NCBI GenBank assembly: GCA_937907205.1
Contig: CALESE010000051.1
Location: forward strand, 1 to 7,343
DNA from: an uncultured Romboutsia sp.
GTDB taxonomy: Bacteria > Bacillota > Clostridia > Peptostreptococcales > Peptostreptococcaceae
DNA: 7,343 nucleotides
Direction: 5' to 3'
Shown: piece by piece, positions 1 to 5,447 of the stretch
Numbering within the stretch: the stretch's first letter is position 1
Layout of the letters: each line of letters begins with the position of its first letter
Notes under the pieces: generated by a model
Databases searched by the model: none
What the model was told of the DNA's origin: nothing
What the model saw: the letters and a program-made list of their open reading frames with translations, nothing else
Made by a program: the position numbers and the translations under genes

Positions 1-497
1 ATAGAGAAAAAGCAGTAGCATATGCAAGGAAGTGGGCATTATCTCATAATCCAGTATTTGGGAATTATGAAAATTACGGTGGTGATTGCACAAATTTTAT
101 ATCCCAATGTATTCATGCAGGAAACATACCATTTGACCATAACGGGAAAAATGTATTAGAAAAATGGTATTGGTATAGTGAATATTCAAGAACACCAACT
201 TGGACTGCAGCAGAACCTTTTTATAAATATATAACAGGTAATAATAATTCAAATACTCAAAAAATTGGAATATATGCAAGGGATGCAAGTTATAATGAAC
301 TTGAAATTGGAGATATAGTACAGCTAACATTTGAAGGGAATGCATATCATACAATGATAATAACAGATGTTGTTTTAGATGAAGAATATTTAGTAGATTA
401 TCTTGAAGCACAACATACTTATGATCTTTTAGATTATCCACTAAGTTTAAAAGAAGGAGTACAAAGATATATTAAAATATTAGGATATTATTCTTAA
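1..497 (+). CDS. Amidase_6-type secreted amidase/peptidase, C-terminal fragment
   Basis: The gene enters from the left edge; the first whole codon is at base 3 and it ends in tandem TAA TAA at 495-500. It gives 164 visible residues. Fragment residues 26-36 read GGDCTNFISQC, the hallmark of the putative amidase domain Amidase_6 (PF12671), a papain-fold cysteine hydrolase family. Cys29 is the likely nucleophile and His116 (in AYHTMII) the likely general base. The Trp/Tyr-rich stretch (54-69), the ELEIGDIVQL strand before the His (99-108) and the AQHTYDLLDYPL tail (137-148) also fit the family. Members are usually exported and are thought to act on peptidoglycan peptides or amides, but the substrate is not established. 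The missing N-terminus would hold any signal peptide or wall-binding repeats. There is no hairpin after the stop, so transcripts may run into the HAD gene. Family call is firm; function is inferred. Confidence 0.85.
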   Translation, partial: REKAVAYARKWALSHNPVFGNYENYGGDCTNFISQCIHAGNIPFDHNGKNVLEKWYWYSEYSRTPTWTAAEPFYKYITGNNNSNTQKIGIYARDASYNELEIGDIVQLTFEGNAYHTMIITDVVLDEEYLVDYLEAQHTYDLLDYPLSLKEGVQRYIKILGYYS

Positions 498-516
498 TAA
501 TAAATATTTAATTTAA

Positions 517-525
517 TGATATAAT
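517..525 (+). promoter_or_regulatory. Extended -10 promoter for the HAD hydrolase
   Basis: TGATATAAT at 517-525 is a perfect TGN-TATAAT extended -10. No good -35 is seen at the proper distance (497-502), which is tolerable for an extended -10. Transcription would start near 532, leaving a leader of about 24 nt before the ATG at 556. The AT-rich background makes chance matches common. Confidence 0.45.
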
Positions 526-555
526 TAATCTATATAACAAAAGAGGAGTAAAGAA

Positions 556-1347
556 ATGATAAAATTAATAGCAAGTGATATGGATGGAACTTTATTAAAC
601 GATAATCAAGAAATAAGTAAAGATTTTGAAAAAGTATTTAAAGAACTTGATAATAAAGGAATTATATTTGCAGCAGCAAGTGGAAGGCCATACTATAACT
701 TAATAGACAAGTTTAAAGAAGTAAAAGATGATATGTTATTTATAGCTGATAATGGCGCATATGTTGTATATAAAAATGAAGAATTAGCTGTAAGTAAAAT
801 AGATAATAAAATAATAAAAGAACTTATAAAAATAGGGGAAAAAATAGAAGATAGTTATATAATACTTTGTGGAAAGAATAATGCTTATTTTAATAGTGAT
901 GAAGAAAGATTTTTAGTAGAAGCTAAAAAGTATTATAATGAGTATAAAATAGTAAAAGATTTAAATGAAGTAAATGATGATATAGTTAAATTTACTATAT
1001 GTGATCTTAAAGGTTCTGAGGGAAATAGTTATAAATACTATGATGATTATAAGGATAAATTACAAGTAAGTGTATCAGGAGAAATATGGTTAGACATAAT
1101 GGATAATGGTGTAAATAAAGGTTTGGCTATAAAAGAGATACAAGATAAATTAGGAATAAGTTATGAAGAAACAATGGTATTTGGAGACTACTTAAATGAT
1201 TTAGAAATGATGAATCAGGCTTATCATAGCTATGCTATGGAAAATGCACATGATGATTTGAAAAAAGTATCTAGATATATAGCAAAGAAAAATACTGAAG
1301 ATGGAGTAATAGAAAAAATAAAAGAAGTAATAAACATAAAGTTATAG
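556..1347 (+). CDS. Cof-type HAD-IIB family phosphatase
   Basis: Complete 263-residue protein of normal length for cytosolic Cof/YidA-like sugar-phosphate or nucleotide phosphatases, which use an aspartyl-phosphate intermediate and Mg2+. All four HAD motifs are visible: motif I DMDGT at 8-12 (Asp8 nucleophile, Asp10 acid/base), motif II Ser42 in ASGRP, motif III Lys188 in DNGVNKG, and motif IV GDYLND at 210-215 (Asp211 and Asp215 bind Mg2+). The C2B cap lies between motifs II and III (about residues 80-185). The DNGVNKGLAI stretch is typical of the Cof subgroup. The start is well set: GAGGAG at 543-548 lies 7 nt before the ATG, and the protein begins MIKLIASDMDGT as family members usually do. 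The gene stands alone, with its own extended -10 and a hairpin after it. Substrate cannot be told from sequence; these enzymes are often promiscuous. No missing catalytic residue is seen. Confidence 0.93.
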   Translation: MIKLIASDMDGTLLNDNQEISKDFEKVFKELDNKGIIFAAASGRPYYNLIDKFKEVKDDMLFIADNGAYVVYKNEELAVSKIDNKIIKELIKIGEKIEDSYIILCGKNNAYFNSDEERFLVEAKKYYNEYKIVKDLNEVNDDIVKFTICDLKGSEGNSYKYYDDYKDKLQVSVSGEIWLDIMDNGVNKGLAIKEIQDKLGISYEETMVFGDYLNDLEMMNQAYHSYAMENAHDDLKKVSRYIAKKNTEDGVIEKIKEVINIKL

Positions 1348-1372
1348 ATAATAAATTAAATTAACAAAAAAT

Positions 1373-1413
1373 ATATCCTAGCAAGAATATAAGATTATAT
1401 ATTGCTAGGATAT
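1373..1413. terminator. Hairpin terminator between convergent genes
   Basis: A perfect 12-bp stem pairs 1373-1384 (ATATCCTAGCAA) with 1402-1413, and a further 5-bp AT stem (1387-1391 with 1396-1400) stacks inside. It lies 25 bp past the HAD stop and 35 bp past the DHHW stop. In the minus direction the stem is followed by ATTTTTTG, a true U-tract; in the plus direction only TTAAAAT follows. It should therefore end the minus-strand operon efficiently and the HAD transcript less so. Confidence 0.8.
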
Positions 1414-1448
1414 TTAAAATAAATACATTTTATTAATTATTAGCTAAA

Positions 1449-2570
1449 TTATTGAGCAAAGCGAATTTTTTTGTATAAAACTTCAGTATTAAATGTTTGT
1501 ATATTATTAATAAACAATGCTTCAGAAATATTACTATTTTCATTTAGATAATCATTTAAATTTATACTGTAATATCTTGGGTCTATAATATGAATTTTAC
1601 TATAATTATTAGTTAAAAAAGGTATAAAACTATGAGCATAAGAATCTTTAAAAATTAAAATCTCCTTATTAACATTTTTATTACATTCTATAAGTGCAAT
1701 AGCAGGGTCTCCATGTAAAAAGTATTGATATTTATTTTTGCCTCTTAGTTTAGAATTATCGTACAAAGTATCAAATTTATCGAGAAAATCTATACTTATA
1801 TTGAATTTATCAAATTCTTTGTAAGCATAGATAGTATCACTTTTTATTTGAGGAAGTATAGCTTTTGAATAATATGTTCCATAAAAATTATCACTTACTT
1901 TATTATAATTATTATTAGAAACTTTAGTATTATACATATCCTCATAAGCAAGCTTAGCACCTAGCTGAGTCCAGTGATGATCAGTATAAAAATAAATATA
2001 CTTATCCTTATTTTTATTTAAAATATTATATGGAGTATAAAATTTTAAATTTGTAGATTTTAAATTATTTTCTATAAATTTAAGGGCATCTGTTTGATTA
2101 TCAGATATAGCATACTTTGGCAAAGACTCTTTATAAAAAGCTATAGATGTAGGTATTATAGCTAATTTAGACTTAATATTGTATTTATCATTAAGAAAGT
2201 TTGACAAATTTATTGCTTGGGAAATATTTTTATCTATAATATCTTTATTAAAAACAAATTTCTCCATTAATCTATTATCTTTTCCTATATAAATATTTCT
2301 AAACTCTTTATTTCCAATAAAATAGTTATATGAATTTTTTAATTTTATAAAATCAGTTCTTAAAGGAAATTGGTCAGAAGTATATGTATCAAAATTTTTC
2401 ATAAACCTTTTACTTTTTATACTTTCAAATGAAAGTTCAGGAAAAGATGTAAGCACCTTATTTTCAATTTCATTAATTTTTTTATCAGGAGTTATTAAAG
2501 TTGTAATTGGTATTATGAAAATAAATCCTATAAAAAATATTATTGTTATATATTTTAAAATATTATTCAC
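1449..2570 (-). CDS. DHHW family protein (AlgX/AlgJ/PatB-like SGNH-type acetyltransferase)
   Basis: Complete 373-residue protein. Residues 7-27 form one hydrophobic segment (uncleaved signal anchor), so the rest should lie outside the membrane. The N-terminal part (about 34-85: ENKVLTSFPEL, then a DQFPLR element) and the signature DHHW at 197-200 identify the DHHW family (PF14286), related to AlgX/AlgJ. By analogy with AlgX, whose triad is Asp-x-His plus Ser, the likely catalytic residues are Asp197, His199 and Ser310 in FKDSYAHSF (307-315). The expected role is transfer of acetyl groups delivered by the partner MBOAT onto an extracellular glycan; which glycan is unknown. The start is GTG at 2570-2568, with AAAGGTAGGTGAT at 2586-2574 upstream. 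Its SD overlaps the MBOAT stop and only 14 nt separate the genes, so translational coupling is likely. A hydrolase role on the same polymer is an alternative. Confidence 0.88.
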   Translation of the reverse strand: MNNILKYITIIFFIGFIFIIPITTLITPDKKINEIENKVLTSFPELSFESIKSKRFMKNFDTYTSDQFPLRTDFIKLKNSYNYFIGNKEFRNIYIGKDNRLMEKFVFNKDIIDKNISQAINLSNFLNDKYNIKSKLAIIPTSIAFYKESLPKYAISDNQTDALKFIENNLKSTNLKFYTPYNILNKNKDKYIYFYTDHHWTQLGAKLAYEDMYNTKVSNNNYNKVSDNFYGTYYSKAILPQIKSDTIYAYKEFDKFNISIDFLDKFDTLYDNSKLRGKNKYQYFLHGDPAIALIECNKNVNKEILIFKDSYAHSFIPFLTNNYSKIHIIDPRYYSINLNDYLNENSNISEALFINNIQTFNTEVLYKKIRFAQ

Positions 2571-2573
2571 TAT

Positions 2574-2586
2574 ATCACCTACCTTT
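2574..2586 (-). promoter_or_regulatory. Extended Shine-Dalgarno of the DHHW gene
   Basis: On the minus strand this reads AAAGGTAGGTGAT. The AGGTGAT part matches the full anti-SD consensus and its GG core sits 7 nt before GTG at 2570. Its first bases overlap the MBOAT stop (TAA, 2587-2585), and this fixes the GTG start of the DHHW gene. Confidence 0.75.
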
Positions 2587-3961
2587 AAAATCTGAAATAT
2601 AAAAATGGATTAAATGATGAATCGACTAAAAATGAAACGCATAAAATAAATCCTAATATAATTACTATAAATCTTATATATATTTTTTTATCTAATATAG
2701 TTTTTATAATAGGAGTAGAAGCTATTATTGATATTATTAATAAAGTTATATTTGGAACTAAATAATATATAAATGTAGAGTCTATAAAATTATTATTTAT
2801 ATTAAACATAGCATTAAGATAATCAAATATATCTTTAAAATCGCTTATATCGAATATAACAAATCCAATTACGACTAAAAATAAAGTATATATATGTTTA
2901 AATAAATTAGGAAGTTTATCTAGTATATTTAGGATAAATAGCTTTTCTAACATTAATATAAATCCAAAATATAATCCCCATAATATAAAGTTAAAACTAG
3001 CTCCATGCCAAAACCCTGTTAAAAACCATACGATAAATATATTTCTAAACCATTTTAATTTAGATACTCTATTTCCACCAAGAGGAATATACACATAATC
3101 TCTAAACCATATACCTAAAGACATATGCCATCTTCTCCAAAATTCAGTTATAGATTTTGATATATATGGGAAGTTAAAGTTTTCTAAAAAGTCAAATCCA
3201 AATATTTTCCCTAATCCTATTGCCATGTCAGAATATCCAGAAAAGTCAAAGTAAATTTGTAGAGTAAAACAAATTATACCAAGCCATGCAGTTAAATTTG
3301 ATAATTCACTATATGGTGTAGATTTTACAGATGTCCAAATAAGTCCTAAGTTATTTGCAAGTAATATTTTTTTAGAAAATCCTATTGTAAATCTATAAAT
3401 ACATTCATATATTTTATTTATATTTGAATGTCTATTGTTTAACTGCTTAGATATATCTACATATCTAACGATAGGTCCGGCAACAAGTTGAGGGAATAGT
3501 GTAACGAATGTACCTAAATTTATAATATTTTTTTGAGGTTTAGCTTCATTTTTATAAACGTCTATGGTATATGACATTGTTTGGAAAGTGTAAAAACTTA
3601 TACCAATAGGAAGTGTTAAATTAAATAAAGCTATGTCGGTATTAAATATAGAATTTATAATTGAAATAAAAAAGTCACTATATTTAAAAAATACTAATAA
3701 ACTTAAATTAATAATAATAGAAGATATTAAAGCAAGTTTTGCTTTAAATGTATTTCTATATTTATCTATAATTAATGCATGAGTATAATCAACTACTGTA
3801 GAAAATAGCATAATTAATATATATACAGGTTCTCCCCAAGCATAAAATATCAAACTAAATATTAACAATGTAAAGTTTTTTAATTTAGATGGAGATAAAA
3901 AGTAACTAAAAAGTACAATTGGAAAGAAATAAAATAAGAATGTTATACTGCTAAATACCAA
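2585..3961 (-). CDS. MBOAT family O-acyltransferase (AlgI/PatA/DltB type)
   Basis: Polytopic membrane protein with about 11-12 hydrophobic segments. It is expected to carry acyl groups, usually acetyl from a cytosolic donor, through the membrane to the extracellular partner. Numbering from a TTG at 3961 gives 458 residues. Family motifs: LPIGISFYTFQTMSY (117-131), PQLVAGPIVR (157-166), YFDFSGYSDMAIG (237-249), FWRRWHMSL (274-282), RDYVYIPLGG (287-296) and TGFWHG (315-320), where His319 is the probable catalytic His. It ends FNPFLYFRF, the normal AlgI-type terminus, so it is complete. The frame opens four codons earlier at another TTG (3973), but that start has almost no SD spacing. TTG at 3961 has an SD with proper spacing and gives MVFSSITFLFYFFP, the usual family N-terminus. 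It is the second gene of the minus-strand unit, 78 nt after the lipoprotein gene and 14 nt before the DHHW gene. Acyl group and acceptor polymer are unknown. Confidence 0.93.
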   Translation of the reverse strand: MVFSSITFLFYFFPIVLFSYFLSPSKLKNFTLLIFSLIFYAWGEPVYILIMLFSTVVDYTHALIIDKYRNTFKAKLALISSIIINLSLLVFFKYSDFFISIINSIFNTDIALFNLTLPIGISFYTFQTMSYTIDVYKNEAKPQKNIINLGTFVTLFPQLVAGPIVRYVDISKQLNNRHSNINKIYECIYRFTIGFSKKILLANNLGLIWTSVKSTPYSELSNLTAWLGIICFTLQIYFDFSGYSDMAIGLGKIFGFDFLENFNFPYISKSITEFWRRWHMSLGIWFRDYVYIPLGGNRVSKLKWFRNIFIVWFLTGFWHGASFNFILWGLYFGFILMLEKLFILNILDKLPNLFKHIYTLFLVVIGFVIFDISDFKDIFDYLNAMFNINNNFIDSTFIYYLVPNITLLIISIIASTPIIKTILDKKIYIRFIVIILGFILCVSFLVDSSFNPFLYFRF

Positions 3962-3965
3962 ATAT

Positions 3966-3978
3966 ATCACCAACCTTT
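3966..3978 (-). promoter_or_regulatory. Extended Shine-Dalgarno that sets the MBOAT start
   Basis: On the minus strand this reads AAAGGTTGGTGAT. GGTGAT ends 4 nt before the TTG at 3961, with 8 nt from the GG core. For the earlier in-frame TTG (3973) the only SD, AAAGG, would be 1 nt away, which is too close. The element differs by one base from the one before the DHHW gene. Confidence 0.7.
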
Positions 3979-3990
3979 AATATAATTTAT

Positions 3991-4033
3991 TAAAAAAGAT
4001 ATAGAAGTATAGTAAAACTATAAATCTATATCT
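3991..4033 (-). terminator. Probable intrinsic terminator or attenuator after the lipoprotein gene
   Basis: Six nt past the lipoprotein stop a hairpin forms: 4033-4025 pairs with 4005-3997 (9 bp, AGATATAGA on the minus strand), then a 2x2 internal loop, then 6 bp (4022-4017 with 4013-4008) closed by a TTT loop. In the minus direction it runs straight into a six-T tract (3997-3992). The shape is that of a Rho-independent terminator, but the stem is AT-rich and probably leaky. Only about 30 nt remain before the MBOAT start, too little for another promoter, so the downstream genes probably depend on read-through. Confidence 0.6.
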
Positions 4034-4039
4034 AATATA

Positions 4040-4519
4040 TTATTTTATAACCTCTAAAATTTTTGCTTCTATATCACTAGCATTAGGTGCAGCTATAAAG
4101 TAAACGTAATTACCTTCAGATTTTAATATAGAGTTAGAAGCTGCAGTAACATTTTCTTCTCCACCATATCCATCAGCAAATGATTTAAAACTCATAGAAT
4201 TTTTGTAATCTTCGATAGCAGATTTAATTTTTTCAGCATCATCAGTTTTTACAACAAAAACATCTTGTAATTTTACATTAATCATTGCTTGTAAAACAAA
4301 ACCTTCTTTAATATTATCAACTACTTTTTCAAAAGCATAGAAATCTTTAGCTTCTAAATCTGAAATAGGTTGAATTGGTAAAGTTTTTTCATTGTTTATA
4401 GCATTTTTGATTTCTTCAACAGGTACATCCTTTACATTTGAATTATCAGAACCTTTTGAAGCACATCCAACAACTCCTAATGATAATATTAAAGTAAATA
4501 CAAGTAATAATTTTTTCAT
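4040..4519 (-). CDS. DUF4358-like lipoprotein
   Basis: Complete 159-residue protein. MKKLLLVFTLILSLGVVGC is a lipoprotein signal peptide: two Lys, a hydrophobic core, and a lipobox VVGC with Cys19 as the lipidated residue. It is followed by a Ser/Gly/Asn-rich linker (20-29), so the mature protein should be tethered to the outer face of the membrane. The rest (about 33-159) fits DUF4358 (PF14270): an internal LQDVFVVKTDD strand (84-94), a helix then YGGEENVTAASNSILKSEGNYVYFIAA (118-144) and a short final helix. The DUF call rests on pattern memory, not a profile search. DUF4358 genes are often found beside MBOAT and DHHW genes in Clostridia, which suggests an accessory role in polymer acylation; no biochemical function is known to me. 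AGGAGG at 4532-4527 lies 7 nt before the ATG. It is the first gene of the unit, with its own promoter and a hairpin after it, so it may be made in excess over the next two products. Confidence 0.82.
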   Translation of the reverse strand: MKKLLLVFTLILSLGVVGCASKGSDNSNVKDVPVEEIKNAINNEKTLPIQPISDLEAKDFYAFEKVVDNIKEGFVLQAMINVKLQDVFVVKTDDAEKIKSAIEDYKNSMSFKSFADGYGGEENVTAASNSILKSEGNYVYFIAAPNASDIEAKILEVIK

Positions 4520-4713
4520 AATTTGTCCTCCTATTAATATACAAATTTCATCATATTTAGATATAGTATACCATTATATATATAAAAATACAATTACAAA
4601 TATATTACAATAAGTATTATGCCCTAAATATTATTATTAATTTATATTTATTTAATATAGGACTAATATTTATAAAATATGTAAATAATCTACATGAAAG
4701 AGGTGTATATAAT
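4520..4713. other. Divergent intergenic region
   Basis: These 194 bp separate the minus-strand lipoprotein unit from the plus-strand prenyltransferase homologue. The minus-strand promoter is clear (4593-4565). The plus-strand promoter is not: TAAAAT at 4673-4678 is a possible -10 but has no convincing -35. A bulged 9-bp stem pairs CCTAAATATTA (4623-4633) with TAATATAGG (4653-4661) between the two start sites; it could be an operator-like element or chance in AT-rich DNA. No small gene is supported here. Confidence 0.5.
4565..4593 (-). promoter_or_regulatory. Promoter of the lipoprotein-MBOAT-DHHW unit
   Basis: On the minus strand TTGTAT (4593-4588), a 17-bp spacer and TATACT (4570-4565) form a sigma-A-type promoter, with TGG just before the -10 (TGN extension). 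Transcription would begin near 4557, giving a leader of about 38 nt. No riboswitch-like fold is seen in the leader. Confidence 0.55.
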
Positions 4714-5358
4714 ATGAGAATACCAAAACATGTAGGTATAATACCAGATGGAAATAGAAGATGGGCACAAAATAATGGTATGGATAAAGATAAAGGGTAT
4801 GATAATGGATTAGAGCCAGGGCTTGATGCTTATAGAATATGCAGAGATAATGGTGTAAAAGAAGTTACATTTTATGGATTTACAACAGATAATACAAAAA
4901 GACCTTCATACCAAACAGAAGCATTTACTAAGTCATGTATAGATGCGGCTAATATGCTACATAAAGAAGGGGCAAAACTTTTAGTTATGGGAAATACAAA
5001 GTCACCAATGTTTCCAAAAGAACTTTTAAAATATACTGAAAGAACAGAAGGTAAAGATGGTCAGATAAGAGCTAACTTACTTGTAAATTATGGGTGGCAT
5101 TGGGATTTAAATACACTGGCAGATGCTCAAAATGTTAATAAAAATAACTTACATAATCATATACAGTCAAATGATATATCAAGATTAGACCTTATAATAA
5201 GATGGGGTGGAAGAAGGAGACTTAGCGGATTTTTGCCAGTTCAATCTATATATGCGGACTTTTATGTAATAGATGATTACTGGCCAGATTTTAATAAAAA
5301 TCATATGGATGATGCATTTAAATGGTACAACACTCAAGATATAACATTAGGTGGTTAA
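4714..5358 (+). CDS. Divergent cis-prenyltransferase (undecaprenyl diphosphate synthase family)
   Basis: Complete 214-residue protein, shorter than the usual 230-260 of UppS. Family landmarks are in order: HVGIIPDGNRRWA (6-18), YGFTTDNTKRP (54-64), LLVNYGW (122-128), IIRWGGRRRLSGFLPVQSIYADF (161-183) and YWPDF (189-193). UppS joins isopentenyl units to farnesyl diphosphate to make the C55 carrier for wall polymers. Compared with E. coli UppS, Asp26, Asn28, Arg30, Asn74, Arg77, Arg194, Arg200 and Ser202 are kept (Asp12, Asn14, Arg16, Asn60, Arg63, Arg163, Arg169, Ser171). However His43 is Tyr29, Ser71 is Thr57, Trp75 is Thr61, Glu81 is Gln67, Glu198 is Arg167 and the Mg-binding Glu213 is Asp182. 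The usual NYGGR is NYGWH. So it is probably a paralogue rather than the housekeeping UppS; product length, or even activity, is open. Such IPDGNRRWA proteins recur in Clostridia, as I recall. AAAGAGGTG at 4697-4705 precedes the ATG. It is divergent from the acylation unit. Confidence 0.85.
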   Translation: MRIPKHVGIIPDGNRRWAQNNGMDKDKGYDNGLEPGLDAYRICRDNGVKEVTFYGFTTDNTKRPSYQTEAFTKSCIDAANMLHKEGAKLLVMGNTKSPMFPKELLKYTERTEGKDGQIRANLLVNYGWHWDLNTLADAQNVNKNNLHNHIQSNDISRLDLIIRWGGRRRLSGFLPVQSIYADFYVIDDYWPDFNKNHMDDAFKWYNTQDITLGG

Positions 5359-5370
5359 ATATGGTATATG

Positions 5371-5399
5371 TTGAAAAATGCTATCTAGGGTGATAAAAT
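5371..5399 (+). promoter_or_regulatory. Promoter of the Amidase_3 gene
   Basis: TTGAAA (5371-5376), a 17-bp spacer and TAAAAT (5394-5399), with TGA just before the -10, form a near-ideal sigma-A promoter with extended -10. The start would be near 5406, giving a leader of about 42 nt. It lies wholly in the gap after the prenyltransferase stop, so the amidase can be expressed alone. Confidence 0.65.
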
Positions 5400-5447
5400 A
5401 ATTAATTATAAATATTAATTAGGAATCATATCTAGAAAGGTAAAAAT

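Noticed and set aside
97..441. Open frame of 114 codons on the minus strand
   Set aside because: It lies wholly opposite the Amidase_6 fragment, which has clear catalytic motifs, and its translation is a low-complexity Leu/Tyr/His-rich shadow.
4392..4613. Open frame of 73 codons on the plus strand
   Set aside because: It runs opposite the lipoprotein signal peptide and then through the minus-strand promoter; no convincing SD or domain.
4714..5358. Calling the prenyltransferase homologue the housekeeping uppS
   Set aside because: Several conserved catalytic positions differ and the protein is short, so the gene symbol would overstate what the sequence supports.
5361..5393. Eleven-codon frame ATG to TGA after the prenyltransferase stop
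   Set aside because: It has no SD and coincides with the -35 and spacer of the amidase promoter, so it is better explained as promoter DNA.
5400..5420. AT-only inverted repeat (7-bp arms AATTAAT/ATTAATT) near the amidase transcription start
   Set aside because: Without any G or C and in such AT-rich DNA, a 7-bp arm is expected by chance; it has no T-tract or other mark of a terminator or operator.
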